From an uncultured Enorma sp. (lineage in GTDB: Bacteria; Actinomycetota; Coriobacteriia; Coriobacteriales; Coriobacteriaceae), in assembly GCA_905210055.1 (NCBI GenBank), contig CAJLVH010000002.1:1-48350 (forward strand): a DNA stretch of 48,350 nt, in the 5' to 3' direction. Below are positions 1 through 7,398 of the stretch, piece after piece; position 1 is the stretch's first letter; each line of letters opens with the position of its first letter. A program made the position numbers and the translations under genes. The notes beneath the pieces are model-generated. The model worked only from the letters and a program-made list of their open reading frames with translations, searched no databases and was not told the origin of the DNA.

Positions 1-510
1 GGCGACGGCGAGCGCGTCGCAGCCGGTGCGCTCGACGAAATCGGCGGCCTGGTCGACGTTGGTATAGAGATCGGAGGTCTGGCCGTCGCCGTCCGCGGCG
101 GTGCCCACGTGGCCAAGCTCTGCCTCGACGCTCATGCCAACGGAGTGCGCGACCTTCACGAGCTCGGCGACCTCCGCGACGTTCTGCTCATAGGGGAGCG
201 AGGAGCGGTCGACCATGATGGAGGAGAAGCCGGCGCGCACAGCTTCGATGTGCTGCTTGAACTCGCCACCGTGATCGAGGTTCAGCGCCACAGGCACGCT
301 CACGCGATCGGCGAGGTACTTCACGATGTGGGCGAGAAGGGTGATGTCGGGACTGGCGGAATAGATGAGATCGAGGATGATGGGCGAGTTGGTCTCGGCG
401 GCAGCCTCGATGGCAGCGCGAGCGCTGTCCTCGTTGCAGATGTTGGGCGCGATGACGCCGTAGTGCCCCTCGCGGGACTTCTGCAGGATCTCGGTCATGG
501 GTACGAGCAT
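1..510 (-). CDS. Class II fructose/tagatose-bisphosphate aldolase, C-terminus outside window
   Basis: This is the N-terminal 170 residues of a class II (zinc) ketose-bisphosphate aldolase of the FbaA/GatY/KbaY family, which splits fructose- or tagatose-1,6-bisphosphate into two triose phosphates. The frame begins MLVPMTEILQ and has the N-terminal barrel strand IAPNICN. The conserved Asp-His pair is at residues 79-80 (NLDHGGEF); in the family the His binds zinc. VEAELGHVG follows. The later zinc histidines lie beyond the window edge. The start at 510 is supported by GAGAAGGAGG a few bases upstream. The neighbouring PTS and epimerase suggest a role in sugar or polyol breakdown. The exact substrate (fructose or tagatose bisphosphate) cannot be told from this part. 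Confidence 0.9.
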   Translation of the reverse strand, partial: MLVPMTEILQKSREGHYGVIAPNICNEDSARAAIEAAAETNSPIILDLIYSASPDITLLAHIVKYLADRVSVPVALNLDHGGEFKQHIEAVRAGFSSIMVDRSSLPYEQNVAEVAELVKVAHSVGMSVEAELGHVGTAADGDGQTSDLYTNVDQAADFVERTGCDALAVA

Positions 511-527
511 GGATTCCTCCTTCTCTC

Positions 528-549
528 GAGATGGCAATAATGCCATCTC
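528..549 (-). promoter_or_regulatory. Perfect 22-bp inverted repeat in aldolase 5' leader
   Basis: Arms GAGATGGCA and TGCCATCTC are separated by ATAA, just upstream of the aldolase ribosome binding site. A second inverted repeat, GATTGAG (568-574) and CTCAATC (590-596), lies further upstream. Both are between the likely promoter and the start codon. They could be repressor operators or a leader hairpin; the sequence does not say which. Confidence 0.5.
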
Positions 550-604
550 ACAATAAGAACCACAGGTGATTGAGTAACCGTTATTGTCTCTCAATCCATC
601 ACAT

Positions 605-634
605 AGACTATTTCTCAGTTCTCTTTTGTGTCAA
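605..634 (-). promoter_or_regulatory. Candidate sigma-70 type promoter for the aldolase gene
   Basis: On the minus strand a perfect TTGACA (629-634) is followed after 18 bases by TAGTCT (605-610), a weak -10 match. The surrounding 550-700 is strongly AT-rich compared with the coding DNA. It would give a leader of about 90 bases carrying the two inverted repeats. Confidence 0.5.
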
Positions 635-718
635 TATAAAACTAGAAAATGTTTTAGTTTCATATTAATATAACAAATAAAAAAGATACAACGTGAAGAA
701 AAGACCAGCTAGAAGCAA

Positions 719-737
719 GGTCGATTCGGGAACGACC
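719..737 (-). terminator. Weak hairpin after the YcxB-like gene
   Basis: GGTCG (719-723) and CGACC (733-737) flank a 9-base loop directly after the stop of the minus-strand gene at 741. On that strand it is followed by TTGCTTCT, so it is only a weak intrinsic terminator candidate. Confidence 0.3.
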
Positions 738-740
738 GTC

Positions 741-1406
741 TCACTCGCTGTCGGTCTCGGGTATCTCCGCAGCTCCGTTGGCGATAGCGGCCTCCTGAGC
801 CTCATCGACGACAGGCATGTTCTTCGGCTTCTTGACATGCTTTGCCATCTTGTTCGCCATGAGGATGACGTCGAGCGAGCTGATCAGGTTGCCGAACTTC
901 GATCTGCTCATGCCTTTCTGTTGGAAGTATGCGACGTTTTTACCGCCGAAGTCTGCAAGGCAGCCGAACTCATTCGCGCGAACGCGCTTGAGATCTTGCA
1001 GAGGGTACGCGCCGACCTCTTCGCCATCTGCCGTCACGCGTACATAACTATCGGTGAACGTCGTGACGCATTTGGTATTGACGATCTTGCTGAGGGAGGA
1101 TTTCCCGATCTTCTTGCGTTGTACGCGCGCCCAGCTCGTCGCGAGCGTCGAGAACCCTGCTACGACAACAGCGCAGATACCGAGCAAGATAATCTGATCC
1201 GGAAGCGCGAGAGCAAGCAGGATAAGAATGACGAGCATGGCCAGTGAAAGAACAGAGCTCATGCTCTTCAAGCGAACGCTACCATACAGCTCGCTAGCGT
1301 CATCAAGTGTTAGCTCTGTGGCGCGATACTTTGAGGTGAAGAGCGTTTCCTCTTCATGACGGTCAACACTGTCCTGACCTGCGGAACTCTTTTCAACAGT
1401 CGACAT
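741..1406 (-). CDS. YcxB-like two-TM membrane protein of unknown function
   Basis: A 221-residue protein with a charged N-terminus, two close hydrophobic segments (about residues 50-67 and 72-90), and a cytoplasmic C-terminal part containing a PH-like stretch (VRVTADGEEVGAYPLQDL, then YFQQKGMSRSKF). This layout resembles the YcxB family of small Gram-positive membrane proteins, whose function is not known. The C-terminal tail is acidic and rich in Ala and Glu. The start at 1406 follows GAAGGGTGG. It stands alone between the aldolase and the PTS genes with long AT-rich gaps on both sides, so no operon partner suggests a role. The YcxB assignment is by pattern only. Confidence 0.6.
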   Translation of the reverse strand: MSTVEKSSAGQDSVDRHEEETLFTSKYRATELTLDDASELYGSVRLKSMSSVLSLAMLVILILLALALPDQIILLGICAVVVAGFSTLATSWARVQRKKIGKSSLSKIVNTKCVTTFTDSYVRVTADGEEVGAYPLQDLKRVRANEFGCLADFGGKNVAYFQQKGMSRSKFGNLISSLDVILMANKMAKHVKKPKNMPVVDEAQEAAIANGAAEIPETDSE

Positions 1407-1531
1407 ATTGCCACCCTTCTCAAGAAATAATGACTCTAGAATGTACTGTCATAGTGCATAATAACAGATAATAATGTATCTTATATACATGTCCATAGAA
1501 GAAAAAAATAGAACCATTTGGAGGAAAGATA

Positions 1532-1603
1532 TTGACAAAAGAAAGGGATTATAACTACCGTATGTTAAGACCAGAAATAGATACAAGAGAAGCTGCCGAT
1601 TAA
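1532..1603 (+). CDS. Possible 23-codon leader ORF upstream of PTS EIIB
   Basis: A TTG start at 1532 lies eight bases after GGAGG (within TTTGGAGGAAAG, about 1517-1528) and opens a 23-codon frame (begins MTKERDYNYR, ends DTREAAD) closed by TAA at 1601-1603. It sits 80 bases before the EIIB start. I recognise no family. It could be a leader peptide, the start of a decayed gene, or a chance frame; note that TTGACA here could instead be a -35 box. Confidence 0.3.
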   Translation: MTKERDYNYRMLRPEIDTREAAD

Positions 1604-1683
1604 GCATATAGAAGAATCATTCGTTTTTCTATCAAAGGTGCAGGTAATGAGGTATCCGCCTCGTTCGAAAGGAAGGAATTGAG

Positions 1684-2181
1684 ATGGCTGAGAGCAACGT
1701 TGCAATGACGCGAGTCGATTTCCGCTTGGTTCACGGGCAGGTTGCAGCGCGGTGGACGCGCACGCTTGCCGCCACGAAGATCATCGTGATTGACGATGGC
1801 ACCGCGAAGGATCCCTTCATGCAGAAGCTCTTCTCGATGACTGCTCCCGCAGGATCGAAGATCTTCGTCTATACCATCAAGCAGGCAATCGAGAAGTGGA
1901 ACAAGAACAAGTTCGGCAAGGGCCCGATCATTGTCATCTTCAAGGATATCGCGAGCGCGAAGAAGGCTTACGACGCCGGCTTCCAGTATGAATCGCTGAA
2001 TATCGGACAGGTGCCGAAGGCCGAAGGCCGTGTCCAGGCTTATAACACGGTGTGCCTTTCCGACGAAGAGCTCGATACGCTCGTCAATCTCGGTGACTCG
2101 GGGGTGGAGGTCTACTTCTGGCCCACTCCTGACGACAAGCGTGAAACGCTTGAAAACGTTGTCAAGAAGCTGCGCGGATAG
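1684..2181 (+). CDS. PTS mannose-family EIIB component
   Basis: A 165-residue cytoplasmic EIIB of the mannose/fructose/sorbose PTS family. It takes phosphate from EIIA and passes it to the sugar during uptake. The phosphorylated His is H17 in RLVHGQVAARW, followed by the typical QKLFSMTAPAG and NIGQVPKAEG stretches. Length is normal for the family. The start follows a GGAAGGA ribosome site. The next gene, 120 bases downstream, encodes a fused EIIC-EIID, so this is the cytoplasmic partner of that transporter. No EIIA lies nearby; it could come from the EIIA at 15210 or from elsewhere. The sugar is unknown. Confidence 0.93.
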   Translation: MAESNVAMTRVDFRLVHGQVAARWTRTLAATKIIVIDDGTAKDPFMQKLFSMTAPAGSKIFVYTIKQAIEKWNKNKFGKGPIIVIFKDIASAKKAYDAGFQYESLNIGQVPKAEGRVQAYNTVCLSDEELDTLVNLGDSGVEVYFWPTPDDKRETLENVVKKLRG

Positions 2182-2240
2182 AAGAAGGTGGTTGCGAAGA
2201 GAACAGGTCTTCATGAAGAGCGACGGGTCTTTGCATCCGC

Positions 2241-2274
2241 CTGCTCGGCAAGCAGTCTTATGTACGCATAAGAC
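2241..2274 (+). promoter_or_regulatory. Two adjacent hairpins between EIIB and EIIC-EIID
   Basis: CTGCT-cggca-AGCAG (2241-2255) is followed at once by the perfect GTCTTATG-TACG-CATAAGAC (2255-2274), ending 15 bases before the AAGGAGG of the next gene. There is no U-run, so these are more likely RNA processing or stability elements, or an operator, than a terminator. They could set a different level for EIIB and the membrane part. Confidence 0.45.
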
Positions 2275-2301
2275 ATCAGTGTTTCCTTGAAGGAGGTAAG
2301 C

Positions 2302-3903
2302 ATGAGTTTAGGCATTGCCTTTATTGCCGCCCTGTACTACTGGTTCGCCTGGTGGGACATGGGTATGGTGGGCAACATCACCACGAACTGCACCTTTATC
2401 GGTTTTATCTTCGGTGTCATTCTTGGTGATGTGACGACCGGTATCATCATCGGCGCTACCATCAACTCGATGTATCTGTCTACGGTTGCTGCTGGCGGCA
2501 ACCTGCCCAACGACCCCGCGCTTGCGTGCTGCATCGCGCTGCCGATCGCGCTCACCACGGGTCTCGACACGAACGCTGCGGTGGCTCTGTCCATCCCGTT
2601 CGCCGTTCTGGGCACCTTCCTTGACAACATCCGTCGTACGCTCAATGTGTACTGGAGCCGTCGCGCCCCCAAGGACGCTCGTGCGCTGAACATCAAGATG
2701 TTCAAGATCGATGCCATGTACGGCCCGATTGCGACGCAGTTCATCGTCCGCGTGCCTATCATCACCGCTGTGCTCTTCCTGCTCGGCTCGGGCGCCGATG
2801 CCATTATGTCCAGCATCCCCGCGTGGGTCATGGCTGGCTTCACCGCCATCGGCGGCATGCTCCCTGGCATGGGTATGGTGCTCTGCGCGACCATGATCGG
2901 CCGCACCGAGCTCCTGCCGTTCTTCGTCATGGGCTTCTTCCTGTTTGAGGTTTCCGGCGTTTCGCTCGTCGTGCTCGCTATCCTCGCCGCGATGGTCGCC
3001 ATCGTGTACGTCATGCTCGCCTTCCCAAAGTCCGCTGTGACCGACGATGACGAGGACGACGAGGAAGAGGAGCAGATCGCGACTGCCGAGCAGCACCTTG
3101 GTGGCGCTTTCGACACCGCGTTCCAGATCAAGACCGCTATGCGCGTCCTGTTCTTCCATCGCTTCTCGAACAACATGGAATCCCAGTTCGGCCCCTCCCT
3201 CTGCAACGCCCTGTATCCTGCGCTCAAGCGCATTTACGGTGACGACAAGGAAGGCCTTGCCGAGGCTCTCGAGCGTCATACCCAGCCCTACATCTCCGAG
3301 ATGACCTGGGGTAACGTGATCATGGGCGTCGTACTCGCCATGGAAGAGCAGAAGAAGGCTGGCGCTCCGATCTCCGGCGAGGACATCACCGCCGTCAAGT
3401 CCGGCCTCATGGGCCCGTTCGCCGGCTTCGGCGACAGCCTGAACTGGGCGACGATCGCCCCGCTCATCCGCGGCCTGTTCCTGCCCTTCGGTATGTCCGG
3501 TAGCTTCATCGGCGTCCTCATGGAGCCCTGCGTCCGTCTGTACGCCATCGTGCTCGGCGGCATCACCTTCCACCTCGGCTACACCCGCGGCCGCGACGCT
3601 CTGACCGACCTGCTCCAGGGTGGTTGGTTCGAGAAGGTCATGACCGGTGCTGGCGTCATGGGTATGTTCATGCTCGGCGTTATGGCGAACAACTACACCT
3701 CCATCACGCTCGCTCCCGTGATCACCCTTGCTACCGGTGAGTTCGTCCTCAACGACCTCATCAACAGCGTGGTGCCCGGCCTCCTGCCGTTCATCCTCGT
3801 CATGTCCACGTTCGCGTACCTCAAGAAGGGTGGCTCCTTCATCAAGGCCCTGCTCTTCATCGTGGTGCTCTGCTTCGTCTGCGCGTTCCTCGGCATCTTC
3901 TAG
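2302..3903 (+). CDS. Fused PTS mannose-family EIIC-EIID membrane transporter
   Basis: A 533-residue protein joining the two membrane subunits of a mannose-family PTS, which are normally separate. Residues 1 to about 245 are an EIIC domain (multi-TM; GDVTTGIIIGATINSMYLS, then AAGGNLPNDPALACCIALP). A very acidic linker (about 247-262, DDDEDDEEEEQ) follows. Residues from about 275 to the end are EIID (RVLFFHRFSNNMESQFG, SGLMGPFAGFGDSLNW, hydrophobic C-terminus ending AFLGIF). No stop or frameshift lies between the two. The start at 2302 follows AAGGAGG at 2290-2296; an earlier TTG at 2287 would bury that site. Each half matches the separate EIIC and EIID at 18882 and 19663 in order and features. 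Confidence 0.93.
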   Translation: MSLGIAFIAALYYWFAWWDMGMVGNITTNCTFIGFIFGVILGDVTTGIIIGATINSMYLSTVAAGGNLPNDPALACCIALPIALTTGLDTNAAVALSIPFAVLGTFLDNIRRTLNVYWSRRAPKDARALNIKMFKIDAMYGPIATQFIVRVPIITAVLFLLGSGADAIMSSIPAWVMAGFTAIGGMLPGMGMVLCATMIGRTELLPFFVMGFFLFEVSGVSLVVLAILAAMVAIVYVMLAFPKSAVTDDDEDDEEEEQIATAEQHLGGAFDTAFQIKTAMRVLFFHRFSNNMESQFGPSLCNALYPALKRIYGDDKEGLAEALERHTQPYISEMTWGNVIMGVVLAMEEQKKAGAPISGEDITAVKSGLMGPFAGFGDSLNWATIAPLIRGLFLPFGMSGSFIGVLMEPCVRLYAIVLGGITFHLGYTRGRDALTDLLQGGWFEKVMTGAGVMGMFMLGVMANNYTSITLAPVITLATGEFVLNDLINSVVPGLLPFILVMSTFAYLKKGGSFIKALLFIVVLCFVCAFLGIF

Positions 3904-3925
3904 TCGAAATAACGTGTCGGATGTA

Positions 3926-3958
3926 GGCGCCCTTGCCCTGTGCGAGGGCGCCTTTTTT
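3926..3958 (+). terminator. Intrinsic terminator after EIIC-EIID
   Basis: GGCGCCCT (3926-3933) pairs perfectly with AGGGCGCC (3945-3952) across an 11-base loop and is followed by six T. It separates the PTS genes from the epimerase gene. Confidence 0.9.
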
Positions 3959-3997
3959 ATCATGTAGGAGGGATTCGAATCAATGAAAGGGGCAACC

Positions 3998-4669
3998 ATG
4001 TCGAAGCATCTGCTATGTCCGAGTATGAACTGCGCGAATTTCGACTGCCTTCGTGACGAGGTGCGCGAGCTCACCGAAGCTGGCGCAGATATCTTCCACC
4101 TGGATATTTGCGACGGAGAGTTGGCTCCGCGCTGGTCAATGGGAATACGCGACGTGCAAGCCGTGCGCCGCAACACCGATGCCCTGCTCGACGTGCACCT
4201 GTACTGCTATCATCCAACGCCCTATATCGAGGAGTTTGCCAAGGCCGGTGCGGATATCATCTACGTGTTCCCCGAGGCGGAGCACTTTGCGGCTACGGCG
4301 CTTTGCATGATCCGTGAGTTGGGCAAGGCTCCCGGCCTTGCCGTCGGTTGGGGCGCGTCGGTCGAAGCGCTATCCGGGCTGCTTCCGCTGGTGGACTACG
4401 TAATGGTAAACGTAGCCAACCCGGTCTCGAAGAAGCGGATCTTCATGCCCTCCGCTTGGACGACGCTGCAGAAGCTCGTCGATGCGCGCGAGGCGTTGGG
4501 TAATCCGTACAAGATTCTCATCGATGGCGCGGTATCGCCCGAGGTTATCGTACGCGCGGCGGCAATGGGCGTAGACGGCTTCTCGATGGGTACGCAGTGC
4601 CTCTTTGGCCAACCGGGAACATACGCGGAGATCTTCCAGCGCATCCGTGCCTCACTTGGCGACGAGTAA
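3998..4669 (+). CDS. Ribulose/allulose-phosphate 3-epimerase family protein
   Basis: A 223-residue TIM-barrel of the ribulose-phosphate 3-epimerase family, which interconverts pentulose or hexulose phosphates at C3. It keeps the catalytic pattern: HLDICDG (H34, D36, D39), DVHLYCYHP (H67), and the late IDGAVSPEV Asp. The C-terminal phosphate-binding loop is MGTQCLFG, not the usual GSAIF-like form. The divergent motifs and the sugar-gene setting point to a catabolic relative, such as an allulose-6-phosphate epimerase, and not to the housekeeping enzyme; this is inference. The start is ambiguous: ATG 3998 follows AAAGGGG, and an in-frame ATG at 3983 follows TAGGAGGG with a longer gap. Confidence 0.85.
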   Translation: MSKHLLCPSMNCANFDCLRDEVRELTEAGADIFHLDICDGELAPRWSMGIRDVQAVRRNTDALLDVHLYCYHPTPYIEEFAKAGADIIYVFPEAEHFAATALCMIRELGKAPGLAVGWGASVEALSGLLPLVDYVMVNVANPVSKKRIFMPSAWTTLQKLVDAREALGNPYKILIDGAVSPEVIVRAAAMGVDGFSMGTQCLFGQPGTYAEIFQRIRASLGDE

Positions 4670-4695
4670 CACACGAAATATAAGAGTGGACGAAG

Positions 4696-4744
4696 TATCC
4701 ATGTTGCAATAATTATAAGATGTACTATTATTGCAACATGGATA
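4696..4744. promoter_or_regulatory. Perfect 18-bp inverted repeat covering abiEi start codon
   Basis: Left arm 4696-4713 (TATCCATGTTGCAATAAT) is matched exactly by right arm 4727-4744, with a 13-base spacer. The abiEi start codon (4738-4740) lies in the right arm. AbiEi proteins are known to repress their own promoters by binding inverted repeats, so this is very probably the autoregulatory operator and may also contain the promoter. Confidence 0.85.
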
Positions 4745-5424
4745 ACCTACATCATATAAAGAAAATCGAGGAACTCGCCTCTTCGGAAGGTGGCGTGTTC
4801 ACAAGCGGCCAGGCTGGGCGCCAGGGAATCCCCCTCTATGCGCTGTCCTATGCTCACAGGGCTGGCCGCATCGAGCGTGTGGCTCACGGTGCCTATCGAC
4901 TTTCGTCTTCGATCTCGGATGGGCTCGATACGCTGCGTGCTGCATATAAGCTAACCGCTCCGCGTGTGTTCACCTATGAACGGATGGGATCCGGGTTCGA
5001 CGGCGTTGCAGCTCGAGGAGCATCTGCAGCATATGTGCTCGAAGTGGGAGACATACGGCCGCGCCCGTGGGATCTTGCGGTTCGCCAGCGGTTTAACAGC
5101 CGGATGAAGGATGTACGGTTTCGGGTTGAATATCTGGAGCGACAGGATGTAACGTGGGAGTCGGGGCTGCCGGTAACGAGGCCGGAGCGTACCATAGCCG
5201 ATCTCCTGCGCGATGACTGGGATGTTTCGCTCGTTTGCGACGTCTTCATCGATGCGGTTAAAAAATACGGTGCAACCTCATTCGATATGCGCTACCTGCA
5301 GGAACTTCTTGGAACAGCTGGTATGGAGGCTCTTTTAAGCGCGTCCGGTTTATGTGATGATGGACCCTACCAGTTGATTGCGCTCGACAATGGCGGGCAT
5401 GTTGCAGTATCCGAGGCAAGGTGA
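4738..5424 (+). CDS. abiEi: AbiEi-family antitoxin of a type IV toxin-antitoxin system
   Basis: A 228-residue protein with an N-terminal winged-helix region (HHIKKIEELASSEGGVFTSGQA, then HRAGRIERVAHGAYRL) and a C-terminal domain typical of AbiEi antitoxins (VTRPERTIADLLRD). The family represses its own operon and counteracts the AbiEii nucleotidyltransferase toxin. I chose ATG 4738 because upstream in-frame ATG 4720 lies in the spacer of the operator palindrome; neither has a clear ribosome site, so translation may be leaderless. The stop overlaps the start of abiEii (TGATG), indicating translational coupling. The pair interrupts sugar genes, consistent with a mobile defence cassette. Confidence 0.88.
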   Translation: MDNLHHIKKIEELASSEGGVFTSGQAGRQGIPLYALSYAHRAGRIERVAHGAYRLSSSISDGLDTLRAAYKLTAPRVFTYERMGSGFDGVAARGASAAYVLEVGDIRPRPWDLAVRQRFNSRMKDVRFRVEYLERQDVTWESGLPVTRPERTIADLLRDDWDVSLVCDVFIDAVKKYGATSFDMRYLQELLGTAGMEALLSASGLCDDGPYQLIALDNGGHVAVSEAR

Positions 5425-6329
5425 TGGTGCTGTACGCATCTCCTAAGGCTCTTGAAATGGCTGTCAAAGAGGCGGCGAAGGCGTCGCCGTTGAATACGAG
5501 TGAGGCCATTTCGAACTTCTACTACCATCGATTGCTGTATCGAGTGTTTTCCAATGGGAATTCGCCCTTTGTTCTGAAGGGTGGCCTTAGCGTGCTTGCC
5601 CGCACGCTCGATGCGCGAACAACTAGGGATATAGATCTTGTTACCGATCAGCTCGATATCGATAAGGCGGTCAAGGAGCTTATCGAGCTTGTTTCGTACG
5701 ACGCGGGCGACTTCATCACCTTCGAGTTCATTTCGGATAGAGCTATCAAGCAGGAAGACGATTATCGCGCCGGCAGATCCGTTCTATTCGATGCATATCT
5801 TGGCGCAAAGCGCATCATGCCGGTTTCCGTCGATCTAGTGTCTGATGAGATTCCGCTCGAGTATATCGATATACTCGAGCCGATCGATAGGATGCAGGTA
5901 GGCGATTTGGATAGCTGCGACTATCCAGCGTATCCCGCCGAGCGCGCGATTGCCGATAAGGTGTGCGCTATCATCGAGCGCCATGGAGGCAGGCCATCGT
6001 CGCGGGTTAAAGACTTCGTGGATATCATCATCTATGCCATGTCGGTCGATTTTTCATACAACGCGCTTGTCCGTGCATTGTCTCGGGAGGCGGCATCGAG
6101 GCACCTTGCACTAGGGGATGAGTTTTTGCTTCCTGCTGAGTGGGGAGCAATGCATGAGCGGCAGTATCGATCTCTGTTTGTAAATAATCGTCTGTTCGAA
6201 GCGGCACCTTCTTTTGAAGAAGGGCTTGCTATAGCGAAACGATTTCTCGACCCCGCCATTCGAGGGATGGATAAGTGGGAGTTCTGGAGCCATGTAGAGC
6301 TTCGATGGCTCCCTGATGGATGCGCGTGA
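5424..6329 (+). CDS. abiEii: AbiEii-family nucleotidyltransferase toxin
   Basis: A 301-residue DNA-polymerase-beta-like nucleotidyltransferase. Motif I is KGG (52-54). Motif II is RTTRDID (65-71), whose Asp residues should bind metal. Later AERAIADKVCAI and RVKDFVDI match motifs III and IV of AbiEii/MenA-type toxins. Family members transfer nucleotides to tRNA or other targets and stop growth; phage defence by abortive infection has been shown for some. All core motifs appear intact, so the toxin is probably active. ATG 5424 overlaps the antitoxin stop; a GTG at 5421 is an alternative start. The following 97 bases to 6426 hold nothing I recognise. Confidence 0.9.
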   Translation: MVLYASPKALEMAVKEAAKASPLNTSEAISNFYYHRLLYRVFSNGNSPFVLKGGLSVLARTLDARTTRDIDLVTDQLDIDKAVKELIELVSYDAGDFITFEFISDRAIKQEDDYRAGRSVLFDAYLGAKRIMPVSVDLVSDEIPLEYIDILEPIDRMQVGDLDSCDYPAYPAERAIADKVCAIIERHGGRPSSRVKDFVDIIIYAMSVDFSYNALVRALSREAASRHLALGDEFLLPAEWGAMHERQYRSLFVNNRLFEAAPSFEEGLAIAKRFLDPAIRGMDKWEFWSHVELRWLPDGCA

Positions 6330-6426
6330 GCGATACGAGCGATTATCTCGCGATGACATTGTGAAAGAAGACGATGCGGGGAGCAAATAGATAACGTCGA
6401 CTCATGTTGTTGTGGAGTAACTCCTG

Positions 6427-7176
6427 CTATGCGTGCGCGGCGTGCGATGCTTCGGACTTCCAGGTGAAGACGAAGTCCATGACGTCGGTGTTCGCATGGA
6501 GATCCGAGTACTTCACCGCGCGCCCGGAACGGTCGTGCGTAGTGCTCTGGATAGAGAGCAGGGGCTTGCGCTGGCTAACGTTTAGGAGCTGAGCCTCCTC
6601 CTTTGTGGGGAAGATGGGCGTGAGCACCTGCGAGGAAAACGCGATGTCGATGTGGAACTGCTCCTGCATGATACGCAAGATGGATTCGTGCTCGAAGATG
6701 AGGGGATTAAGTCCCTCGAACATATCGGCGGGGAATACCGTGAGTCCGTAACCGTATGGCACGTTATCGATCATGCGCAGGCGATGCATACGTATCACGG
6801 AATCACCGGGATTGAGGTCAAGCCTAATCGCCTCTTCGGGCGTGGCGTCGGTGATCTCTACAGAGAGGATTTTTGCCGAGGGCTCGCGGCCGGTCTCGCG
6901 CGCTGCGTCGAAAAGGCTGAGGTTGCGGATCTCACTGCTCTTATTAACAGGGCTTTTAACAAAATGACCGCGCTTACCCCTGTGTTCGGTGGAACCCGAC
7001 TCACAGAGCTCTTGGAGCGCTTTGCGCACGGTGGTGCGGCTCACGCCGTAGCGCGCCATGAGCTCACTTTCGGTCGGAAGTTTCTGTCCGGGAATGAGGG
7101 TGCCGTTATCGATGGAAGCCTGAACATCGAGAACGATCTGATAGTACAGGGGTTGAGAAGAGGTCTGTTCTGTCAT
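6427..7176 (-). CDS. GntR-family regulator with UTRA effector domain (first)
   Basis: A 249-residue HutC-type regulator. The N-terminal winged helix (PLYYQIVLDVQASIDNGTL, LPTESELMARYGVSRTTVRK) is typical GntR. The C-terminal part (from about residue 85, GREPSAKILSV through VKYSDLHAN) is a UTRA small-molecule-binding domain, usually sensing a sugar phosphate or related metabolite. It is divergent from the SDR-HAD-ADH genes across a 222-bp gap that contains a TGATAC/GTATCA palindrome. It therefore probably represses that operon until its metabolite appears. The start has only a weak ribosome site (GTAGG). Confidence 0.92.
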   Translation of the reverse strand: MTEQTSSQPLYYQIVLDVQASIDNGTLIPGQKLPTESELMARYGVSRTTVRKALQELCESGSTEHRGKRGHFVKSPVNKSSEIRNLSLFDAARETGREPSAKILSVEITDATPEEAIRLDLNPGDSVIRMHRLRMIDNVPYGYGLTVFPADMFEGLNPLIFEHESILRIMQEQFHIDIAFSSQVLTPIFPTKEEAQLLNVSQRKPLLSIQSTTHDRSGRAVKYSDLHANTDVMDFVFTWKSEASHAAHA

Positions 7177-7260
7177 ACCAATGCCTACTCAGTGGATAAA
7201 ACGCCTTGTAACGAGTTTAACACAGCCGCTCACGGATGCTGAGGTGGGTGAATCAAATTC

Positions 7261-7286
7261 TGATACTTTTTGATGGAAATGTATCA
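7261..7286. promoter_or_regulatory. Candidate operator TGATAC-N14-GTATCA
   Basis: Perfect 6-bp half-sites TGATAC (7261-7266) and GTATCA (7281-7286) lie in the AT-rich gap between a divergent GntR regulator and the SDR operon. The position fits an operator for that regulator; the site itself is short. Confidence 0.4.
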
Positions 7287-7398
7287 AATATTGTTGTTTC
7301 TATGTCACGAGATAAGTTGTAAAAACGTAATCGATATTTACGCTCAGAAAGTATATATTAGATACAAGCTGGTAGCTAAATCGACAAAGGAGGATACC

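Noticed and set aside
2308..4176. A 622-codon open frame on the minus strand
   Set aside because: It is antisense to the EIIC-EIID fusion and the epimerase, has His/Glu/Asp-rich low-complexity sequence typical of GC-rich shadows, and no ribosome site.
6325..6363. A 12-codon frame overlapping the end of abiEii
   Set aside because: Too short, without a ribosome site or neighbours that would support it.
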